A stretch of 18,863 bases of DNA, from positions 1 to 18,863 of the forward strand of contig CAYVTA010000030.1 in the NCBI GenBank assembly GCA_964454355.1, in the 5' to 3' direction. Source of the stretch: UBA1081 sp964454355 (GTDB lineage: Bacteria; Bacillota; Clostridia; Oscillospirales; Acutalibacteraceae). The notes beneath the pieces are model-generated. The model was not told the origin of the DNA and did not search any database. It saw only the letters and a program-made list of their open reading frames with translations. Shown here in pieces: positions 13,925 to 18,863 of the stretch. How positions within the stretch are numbered: position 1 is the first letter of the stretch; the number at the start of each line of letters is the position of its first letter. Both the position numbers and the translations under genes were made by a program.

Positions 13925-14734
13925 TTATTTTCCAGAAAGAAAAATATCCCTCATAAATGACTTATGAAACGCTGATTTTATAATGCCATCCAAATCGTCT
14001 TCACGCAACGATGTTACGCCCTCAATCGTCGTGCCGCCTGGAGAACAGACCTTCTTTACCCATTCATCAATATCGCCGCCGCACTCTTTGAGAAGTTTTG
14101 AACTTCCCAAAACTGCCTGCACTGCAACATCACGGGCTGTTTCTTCATCAAGACCGTCAGCTACACCGGCTTTTGCCAATGCACCAATAAACATAAAAGC
14201 ATACGCAGGTACGCATCCGCCAAGAACACCGAAAACAGAAAAAAGACTTTCCGGCAAGTGCTTTGCCTCTCCATACGAACGGCATATCTCGCCTACTTTA
14301 TCAAGTTCTTCGTCGCTCACGTTTTTATTAGCGGTATATGCAGACACCGCCTCACCTACTGTTGCGTTCAGATTAGGAAATATTCTGGCAACTTTGGCAT
14401 TATAGCCCGCAAGCTCCTTAATGTAGTCGGTTGTTTTTCCTGCAGCAATGGATACGATAAGAGGGTCATTCTCTTGAAGGGAAGCACTGATTGACCCAAT
14501 CAATTGAGAGAACGTCTGAGGCTTGGTTGCAAGCACAACGATATCGCAGTTTTTCGCAATATAATTCTCATTTTCAGCAACATTTATTTCCGTTTTTTTG
14601 CAAAAATCATAAAGCTTCGCCTTATCTATATCATAAACATAAATATCATTTTTATCAAAAACATATTTTTCTTTGCACTGTCTTATAATTGGCTGTGCCA
14701 TATTTCCACAGCCGATAAAACCAATATTTTTCAT
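13925..14734 (-). CDS. proC: Pyrroline-5-carboxylate reductase
   Basis: 269 aa, the normal length. It catalyses the last step of proline synthesis, NAD(P)H-dependent reduction of pyrroline-5-carboxylate. The N-terminal Rossmann motif is IGFIGCGNMAQPII (about 4-17). VLATKPQ and VSIAAGKTT follow in the nucleotide-binding domain, then RIFPNLNATVGEA (the usual RxMPNxPxxxxxG motif; here NL replaces NT or NP). The C-terminal domain carries the family signature VCSPGGTTIEGV (about 229-240). The start is the ATG at 14734 because GGGG lies eight bases upstream; a GTG at 14743 overlaps that site and is rejected. It has its own promoter. No gamma-glutamyl kinase or phosphate reductase gene is adjacent. 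No terminator follows, so some read-through into the cohesin gene is possible. Confidence 0.95.
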   Translation of the reverse strand: MKNIGFIGCGNMAQPIIRQCKEKYVFDKNDIYVYDIDKAKLYDFCKKTEINVAENENYIAKNCDIVVLATKPQTFSQLIGSISASLQENDPLIVSIAAGKTTDYIKELAGYNAKVARIFPNLNATVGEAVSAYTANKNVSDEELDKVGEICRSYGEAKHLPESLFSVFGVLGGCVPAYAFMFIGALAKAGVADGLDEETARDVAVQAVLGSSKLLKECGGDIDEWVKKVCSPGGTTIEGVTSLREDDLDGIIKSAFHKSFMRDIFLSGK

Positions 14735-14750
14735 TTTTATCACCCCTTAA

Positions 14751-14778
14751 ATTGTAGCATAAATTTTTTTAAATTCAA
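14751..14778 (-). promoter_or_regulatory. Probable proC promoter
   Basis: On the minus strand, TTGAAT (14773-14778), a 16-base A/T-rich spacer, and TACAAT (14751-14756), 16 bases before the proC ATG. The -35 begins two bases from the palindromic element at 14781-14819. The resulting leader would be short. Confidence 0.55.
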
Positions 14779-14780
14779 GC

Positions 14781-14819
14781 ATAAACAATAATTTATCGGA
14801 ACGCTAAATCATTGTTTAT
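14781..14819. repeat. Palindromic intergenic element, short form
   Basis: Arms ATAAACAATAATTTA (14781-14795) and TAAATCATTGTTTAT (14805-14819) are inverted copies matching at 14 of 15 positions, around nine bases. It shares the AACAATAATTTA and TAAATCATTGTT arms, the mismatch position and the preceding ACGCT with the 72-base element at 11183-11254, as if the centre had been lost. It lies between the operon terminator and the proC promoter. Confidence 0.6.
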
Positions 14820-14828
14820 CTGTCATCT

Positions 14829-14860
14829 AAAAAGCACTGCACTCTTACTGAGCACAGTGC
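14829..14860 (-). terminator. Rho-independent terminator of the decarboxylase-HAD operon
   Basis: On the minus strand, an 11-bp stem GCACTGTGCTC / GAGTGCAGTGC (14850-14860 and 14834-14844) with two G-U pairs and a five-base AGTAA loop, followed directly by TTTTT. It starts about 20 bases after the HAD gene stop. Confidence 0.9.
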
Positions 14861-14879
14861 CGTTTTATTGAGCATAATA

Positions 14880-15533
14880 TCAATCAAACGAAAAAAGAAA
14901 ATTTTTCAATTCTTTAACGTTTTCAACAATAAAATCTGCGTCATACTCTTCGAACTCACCTTCGGGAGCGAAACCGTATTTTACACCGCAGCATTTTATG
15001 CCGCAAGCGTGAGCGCCGATAATATCAAACTTTCTGTCACCGACCATAAGAATGTTTGCACATTCATTTTCGTCAATGTTCATTTTTTCGCAAGCTCTTC
15101 TGATAACTGCTTCCTTTGTATCGTTCTCCCCGATTGCACCGGAAACTGTATCAAAATACTTTTCAATACCATAATGCTCGACAACTCTTTTTGCCATATG
15201 TTCGGGCTTTGTTGTTGCAACAGCAAGTCTAAAGCCCTTTATTTTGAGTTCATTAAGAAGCTCAGGAATGCTCTCATAAGGAGCATTTTCAAATATACCT
15301 TTGATGTTATATCGTTCACGATATTTTTCAATAGCTCGTTTAGCAGTTTCATCATCAAAATTCATATATTCACGAAATGATACTGCCAACGGAGGACCGA
15401 TAAATCGTCTGAGCTTCTCATAAGACGGTTTTTCAATCTTCAATTCATCAAAGGCATATTCAAGGCTTTTGATTATGCCTTCTTCAGAATTTGTAAGTGT
15501 TCCGTCTAAATCAAAAAATATATATTTATACAT
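14880..15533 (-). CDS. HAD-superfamily phosphatase (phosphoglycolate phosphatase-like)
   Basis: 217 aa, typical for subfamily IA HAD hydrolases. Motif I FFDLDGTLTNS carries the nucleophile D8 and acid D10. Motif II is VATTKPEH (T107/T108). A conserved Lys follows in ENDTKEAVI (K140), and motif IV is MVGDRKFDIIGA (D166, D170). A helical cap lies between motifs I and II (about 15-90). Such enzymes dephosphorylate small phosphometabolites; phosphoglycolate or a sugar phosphate is possible but unproven. It starts 11 bases after the decarboxylase beta stop with no clear ribosome site, so its translation is probably coupled to the operon. It is the last gene before the terminator at 14829-14860. 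Confidence 0.88.
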   Translation of the reverse strand: MYKYIFFDLDGTLTNSEEGIIKSLEYAFDELKIEKPSYEKLRRFIGPPLAVSFREYMNFDDETAKRAIEKYRERYNIKGIFENAPYESIPELLNELKIKGFRLAVATTKPEHMAKRVVEHYGIEKYFDTVSGAIGENDTKEAVIRRACEKMNIDENECANILMVGDRKFDIIGAHACGIKCCGVKYGFAPEGEFEEYDADFIVENVKELKNFLFSFD

Positions 15534-15544
15534 ATATTAATATA

Positions 15545-16753
15545 TTAACCAAAGAGAGTCAACAGATAGCCTGCCGCAACTGCAGAACCGATAACACCTG
15601 CAACATTGGGACCCATTGCGTGCATAAGAAGGAAGTTAGTAGGATCTGTTTCAGAGCCAACCTTCTGAGCAACACGAGCAGCCATGGGAACAGCAGAAAC
15701 ACCTGCTGCACCGATAAGGGGATTAATCTTACCCTTTGTAAGAACATAAAGGAGCTTTCCGAAAAGAACGCCGCCTACTGTTGAGAACATGAATGCGATA
15801 AGTCCGAGGGCAACAATCTTAAGAGTATCTGCTGTAAGGAATGTATCACCGTTAGCAGTTGCACCTACACATACACCAAGAAGAATCGTAACGATGTTCA
15901 TAAGTGCATTCTGTGCAGTGTCGGAAAGTCTGTCTGTAACTGCACACTCTTTGAAGAGGTTACCGAGCATAAACATACCGAGAAGCGGAATTACACTGGG
16001 AAGGATGAGAGATGTAATAACAAGAACAATGATGGGGAAAATGATTTTTTCCGTTTTTGAAACCTTGCGAAGCTGTGTCATCTTTACTGAACGCTCTTTC
16101 TTTGTTGTCAGAGCTTTCATAATAGGTGGCTGAATAATCGGAATAAGTGCCATATAGGAATATGCGGCAACAGCAATTGCTGCAAGAAGCTGAGGTGCAA
16201 GCTTACTTGTAAGGAAGATAGCTGTAGGACCGTCAGCACCGCCGATAATAGCGATTGATGCAGCTTCTTCGGGAGTAAAGCCAAGAACAATAGCAAGAAT
16301 AAATGCAACATAAATACCAAGCTGTGCGGCTGCACCCAAAAGAAGGCTGATAGGATTTGAAAGAAGAGGACCAAAGTCAGTCATAGCACCAACGCCCATA
16401 AAGATAAGGCAAGGGAATATGCTGCTCTTAACGCCCGTGTACAACAATCGGAGAACGCCCGAATCATACCAATGGCCGGCTTCCATCGCTCCGGACTCTA
16501 TGGCTTCCATAGTTGCCGGATCAGACAAGCCTACCGTATCCAACATTATTTCAGAGCCGGGAAGGTTTGCAAGAAGAATACCAAATGCAATAGGAACAAG
16601 TAGTAAAGGCTCAAACTTCTTTGCAATAGCAAGATAAAGAAAAACAAATGATACAAGTATCATTACAATGTTTTTCCAGCTTGCCGTTCCGTCCAGAAAT
16701 GCACCGAAGCCTGAAGACTCCCACAAGCCTGTTAAAACTTCAATAATACTCAT
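15545..16753 (-). CDS. oadB: Na+-translocating decarboxylase beta subunit
   Basis: 402 aa, highly hydrophobic with about nine to eleven membrane segments. It is the integral membrane subunit that decarboxylates carboxybiotin and pumps Na+ out of the cell. Family hallmarks are IIGGADGPTAIFLTSKLAP (about 169-187; D174 corresponds to the essential Na+-site Asp), ATANGDTFL (about 298-306), GAAGVSAVPMAAR (about 348-360), and HAMGPNVAGVIGS near the end. The closest named relatives are oxaloacetate, methylmalonyl-CoA and glutaconyl-CoA decarboxylase beta subunits, which cannot be separated on this subunit alone. It starts 19 bases after the biotin carrier gene, and GAAAGGAAC is the ribosome site. 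Confidence 0.95.
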   Translation of the reverse strand: MSIIEVLTGLWESSGFGAFLDGTASWKNIVMILVSFVFLYLAIAKKFEPLLLVPIAFGILLANLPGSEIMLDTVGLSDPATMEAIESGAMEAGHWYDSGVLRLLYTGVKSSIFPCLIFMGVGAMTDFGPLLSNPISLLLGAAAQLGIYVAFILAIVLGFTPEEAASIAIIGGADGPTAIFLTSKLAPQLLAAIAVAAYSYMALIPIIQPPIMKALTTKKERSVKMTQLRKVSKTEKIIFPIIVLVITSLILPSVIPLLGMFMLGNLFKECAVTDRLSDTAQNALMNIVTILLGVCVGATANGDTFLTADTLKIVALGLIAFMFSTVGGVLFGKLLYVLTKGKINPLIGAAGVSAVPMAARVAQKVGSETDPTNFLLMHAMGPNVAGVIGSAVAAGYLLTLFG

Positions 16754-16772
16754 TTTAACTTTTGTTCCTTTC

Positions 16773-17192
16773 TCAGATTACTGCAAGAACTTCGTCAGTG
16801 TCAACTGTAACACCCTTCTGAACAAGAACCTGCTTAACAGTGCCGTCAACCGGAGCAACGATTTCATTTTCCATCTTCATAGCTTCAAGAATAATGAGAA
16901 CGTCACCTCTCTTAACTGCCTGACCTGCAGAGACCTTAACATCAAGGATGTTTCCGGGCATAGGAGCAAGAACCTTTTCACCATCGCCTGCAACTACAGG
17001 AGCAGCAGGTGCGGGAGCAGCGGCAGGAGCAGCGGCAACGGGAGCAGGGGCTACAACGGGAGCAGGAGCAGCTACGGGAGCCGCAACAGGAGCAACAGCT
17101 ACGGGAACATCTGTAACAGACTCGATAATTGCTTCTGTTTCTTCAACATTTACTTCATAATTTTTACCGTTTAATGTAACAACATATTTCAT
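16773..17192 (-). CDS. Biotin carrier protein of the Na+-pumping decarboxylase
   Basis: 139 aa. Residues 1-20 form a short beta segment (MKYVVTLNGKNYEVNVEET), and residues about 28-68 are an Ala/Pro/Val linker, a flexible arm typical of these carriers. Residues about 70-139 form a biotinyl domain with LEAMKMENEI, in which K106 is the biotin attachment site. It carries CO2 from the alpha subunit to the membrane beta subunit. It begins two bases after the gamma stop, with GAGGAG inside the end of the gamma gene, so the two are tightly coupled. The alpha subunit lacks its own biotin domain, so this protein supplies it. The linker is built from repeated Ala-Pro codons, which makes it prone to length change. 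Confidence 0.93.
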   Translation of the reverse strand: MKYVVTLNGKNYEVNVEETEAIIESVTDVPVAVAPVAAPVAAPAPVVAPAPVAAAPAAAPAPAAPVVAGDGEKVLAPMPGNILDVKVSAGQAVKRGDVLIILEAMKMENEIVAPVDGTVKQVLVQKGVTVDTDEVLAVI

Positions 17193-17194
17193 GA

Positions 17195-17695
17195 TTAATT
17201 CTCCTCTATCAATTTAATTGACTTAAACTCAAGTCTGTTAAGGGGGATACCTGTTTTATCACTGACTATTGCCATGATGATAGCAGCAGTCTGATCATCG
17301 GTATTTTCGAGAACAAGCTCTTCTCGAAGGAGCTTTATTGAACTGAAAGCAAGACGGTTAAGGGGAATACCTGTCTGATGGCTTACGATTGCCATTACTG
17401 TTGCGGCTGTAGGTTCATCGACATTTTCAAGATGAAGATATCCGGGAACGGCCTGTACTACAGGTGTAACCGGAGCAGCAGACGCTGCCGATTCTGCTAC
17501 AGGTGCCGAAGCTTTTGTTTCGACAGGCTTTGCAACCTTAGATGCGGTACCGCTGACAAGACCGAATACTTTTGAAATAAGAATAATCAGTACAGCTATT
17601 ACCAAAAGGATGCATATGACAATAATAAATCCAACTACGGATGTTTTAAGAGTTTCACCCATATCCATCTGCATTTTAAGAAGTGCTGATGTCAT
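17195..17695 (-). CDS. OadG-type gamma subunit with duplicated C-terminal module
   Basis: 166 aa. Residues about 18-44 form one long membrane helix (TSVVGFIIVICILLVIAVLI), followed by an Ala/Val/Pro/Ser linker (about 50-84), the pattern of decarboxylase gamma subunits that assemble alpha with beta. The C-terminus is unusual. Residues 88-125 and 128-165 are in-frame tandem copies identical at 26 of 38 positions, each with a TAA-x-x-MAIVS core and GIPLNRL followed by an F-x-SIKL motif, resembling the AxxVAA...SIRR tail of OadG-like proteins. The start has GAGGTG about ten bases away. It lies 14 bases after the alpha gene. Family membership comes from position and architecture; sequence identity to OadG is low. 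Confidence 0.8.
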   Translation of the reverse strand: MTSALLKMQMDMGETLKTSVVGFIIVICILLVIAVLIILISKVFGLVSGTASKVAKPVETKASAPVAESAASAAPVTPVVQAVPGYLHLENVDEPTAATVMAIVSHQTGIPLNRLAFSSIKLLREELVLENTDDQTAAIIMAIVSDKTGIPLNRLEFKSIKLIEEN

Positions 17696-17709
17696 ATTAT
17701 ACGCTCACC

Positions 17710-18863
17710 TCAAACTTCCTTGATAGAAAAACTGAATGTGCGTTTTTTAAGGTCTGCTCTCTTCTCAAAGAAAGCTTCTGCCTGCTGGGGGAATGCAATG
17801 TATGAAAGCACATCTTCGTCGCAGGTTGCCTTTTTACCAAGATATTCTCTTGCTGCCGGAAGACCGTCTTCAAGAGTATCTGCAAAACGGCAGGTAATGG
17901 GTTCTTCATCACCGAGAACTTTTTTAATAAGAGCCGGATCTATTGTTCCGGGAGCCTTACCGTATTCACCCTTGATATAACCCTGGATCTCCTTTGCAAT
18001 ATTCTTGTAGCGCTCGCCGTCAAGAACATTCTTTGTAGCCTGAACGCCAACCATCTGGCTCAAAGGCGTAACAAGGGGAGGATAACCCATGTCTGCTCTT
18101 ACTCTGGGAGTTTCGGCAAGAACCTCATCCAGCTTGTCCAATTTATTCATAGCAGTAAGCTGAGCAACAAGGTTTGAAAGCATACCGCCGGGAATCTGAT
18201 AGTTAAGAGCATCTGTGTCAGTAGCCATAACAACAGGGTTAAGAAGACCGCTGTCAAGACACTCTGCTCTGTAGCTCTTGAAATGCTTGTTAACATCCAT
18301 GAGAATCTTATCATCAAGATCAACATCGTATCCGTACTGACGAAGAACATAGGCCATTGTTTCCGTTGCGGGCTGACTTGTGCCGCCGGACATACTTGAA
18401 AGTGCCGTATCAATGATATCTGCACCTGCTTCAACAGCCTTGAGAAGTGTCATAAAGCCCAGACCTGTTGTTGAATGGGTATGAAGAACAAGAGGAAGCT
18501 TAACCTCAGCCTTAATAGCCTTAACAAGGTCGTAAGCCTCTTTGGGGCTCATAACGCCTGCCATATCCTTGATACAGATTGACTGTACACCCATCTTTTC
18601 AAGCTCTTTAGCAATTTCAACAAACTTTTCGAGTGTGTGAACAGGGCTTGTGGTATAACAAATAGTACCGGAAGCGATTGCACCTGCCTTGATTGTTTCA
18701 TCAACAGCGACCTGAATATTTCTCAAGTCATTGAGTGCATCAAAAATTCTGATAACGTCAATACCGTTCTCAACGCTCTTTCTTACGAAAAGACGGACAA
18801 CATCATCCGGATAATGCTTATAGCCGAGAAGGTTCTGACCTCTCAAGAGCATCTGAAGCTTTG
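17710..18863 (-). CDS. oadA: Decarboxylase alpha subunit / carboxyltransferase, 5' end outside the window
   Basis: Partial: 384 residues of the C-terminal part; the frame runs through the window edge with no start (KLQMLLRGQNLLGY at the edge is internal in the family). It is a carboxyltransferase TIM-barrel protein of the oxaloacetate decarboxylase alpha / pyruvate carboxylase subunit B type, which moves CO2 between the oxoacid and biotin. Visible hallmarks are the active-site Lys in ICIKDMAG, the metal-binding His pair in LHTHSTTGLG, DTALSSMSGGTSQPATE, and QIPGGMLSNL. After the conserved PxAL region the protein ends in FSFSIKEV without a biotinyl domain, unlike Klebsiella OadA. The biotin carrier is encoded separately two genes downstream. 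It is followed by gamma, biotin carrier, beta and a HAD phosphatase. Confidence 0.92.
   Translation of the reverse strand, partial: KLQMLLRGQNLLGYKHYPDDVVRLFVRKSVENGIDVIRIFDALNDLRNIQVAVDETIKAGAIASGTICYTTSPVHTLEKFVEIAKELEKMGVQSICIKDMAGVMSPKEAYDLVKAIKAEVKLPLVLHTHSTTGLGFMTLLKAVEAGADIIDTALSSMSGGTSQPATETMAYVLRQYGYDVDLDDKILMDVNKHFKSYRAECLDSGLLNPVVMATDTDALNYQIPGGMLSNLVAQLTAMNKLDKLDEVLAETPRVRADMGYPPLVTPLSQMVGVQATKNVLDGERYKNIAKEIQGYIKGEYGKAPGTIDPALIKKVLGDEEPITCRFADTLEDGLPAAREYLGKKATCDEDVLSYIAFPQQAEAFFEKRADLKKRTFSFSIKEV

Noticed and set aside
14868..15380. 170-codon plus-strand frame opposite the HAD gene
   Set aside because: Phe/Cys/Ile-rich composition, no ribosome site, and complete overlap with a gene carrying all HAD motifs.
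16948..17160. Gly/Ala/Thr-rich open frame on the plus strand
   Set aside because: It is the shadow of the Ala/Pro linker of the biotin carrier protein, and its low complexity mirrors that linker.

Overview
This window looks like chromosomal DNA from a low-GC, spore-forming Clostridia-type Firmicute, probably an anaerobic gut or rumen member of the Ruminococcaceae/Oscillospirales group. The evidence is a spoIIGA-sigE sporulation pair, a Na+-pumping biotin-dependent decarboxylase operon, a cohesin-domain surface protein with a Gram-positive sorting-like tail, Firmicute-type LexA half-sites, GPH-family sugar transport, and A/T-rich intergenic DNA with textbook sigma-A promoters and U-tract terminators. 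This assignment is inferred from gene content, not from a search. I recognised no rRNA, tRNA, CRISPR array, transposase or riboswitch.

Layout. (1) 1-3380: two divergently transcribed envelope proteins of unknown function. One is a 627-aa protein with three membrane segments and repeated beta-type modules (minus strand). The other is a 398-aa single-pass protein with a Lys-rich cytoplasmic tail and a Ser/Asn/Ala linker (plus strand). (2) 3351-7658, minus: a compact six-gene transcription unit running from a consensus promoter (7630-7658) to a perfect palindromic terminator (3351-3380). It encodes a KdgK-like PfkB sugar kinase, a YfbR-like 5'-deoxynucleotidase, a DUF2804 protein, a nitroreductase, a DUF1294 membrane protein and a cytidylate kinase-like protein. 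(3) 7690-9381, plus: a GPH-family sugar:cation symporter, divergent from the kinase and with its own promoter and terminator; the pair suggests uptake and phosphorylation of a sugar acid or related sugar. (4) 9525-11184, plus: an orphan MazF-type RNase toxin, then a Y-family DNA polymerase whose promoter is embedded in a 43-bp near-perfect inverted repeat that reads as a double LexA (SOS) operator. (5) 11247-12873, minus: spoIIGA and pro-sigma-E, overlapping by 20 bp, with a candidate Spo0A-type promoter. (6) 13038-13916, minus: a secreted cohesin-domain protein behind two tandem promoters that each match the sigma-A consensus perfectly. (7) 13925-14778, minus: proC. (8) 14829-18863, minus: a Na+-translocating decarboxylase operon (alpha partial, gamma, biotin carrier, beta) followed by a HAD phosphatase and a strong terminator.

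The most interesting unexplained structures are: the paired SOS half-sites flanking the polymerase promoter; the twin perfect promoters and structured untranslated regions of the small cohesin gene; a palindromic intergenic element present twice (11183-11254 and 14781-14819) in long and short forms; an in-frame 40-residue tandem duplication in the decarboxylase gamma subunit; and an unusual spoIIG promoter with 21-bp spacing. I did not find evidence for a wholly new multi-gene system. The loci are mostly recognisable families, with several unusual local features.
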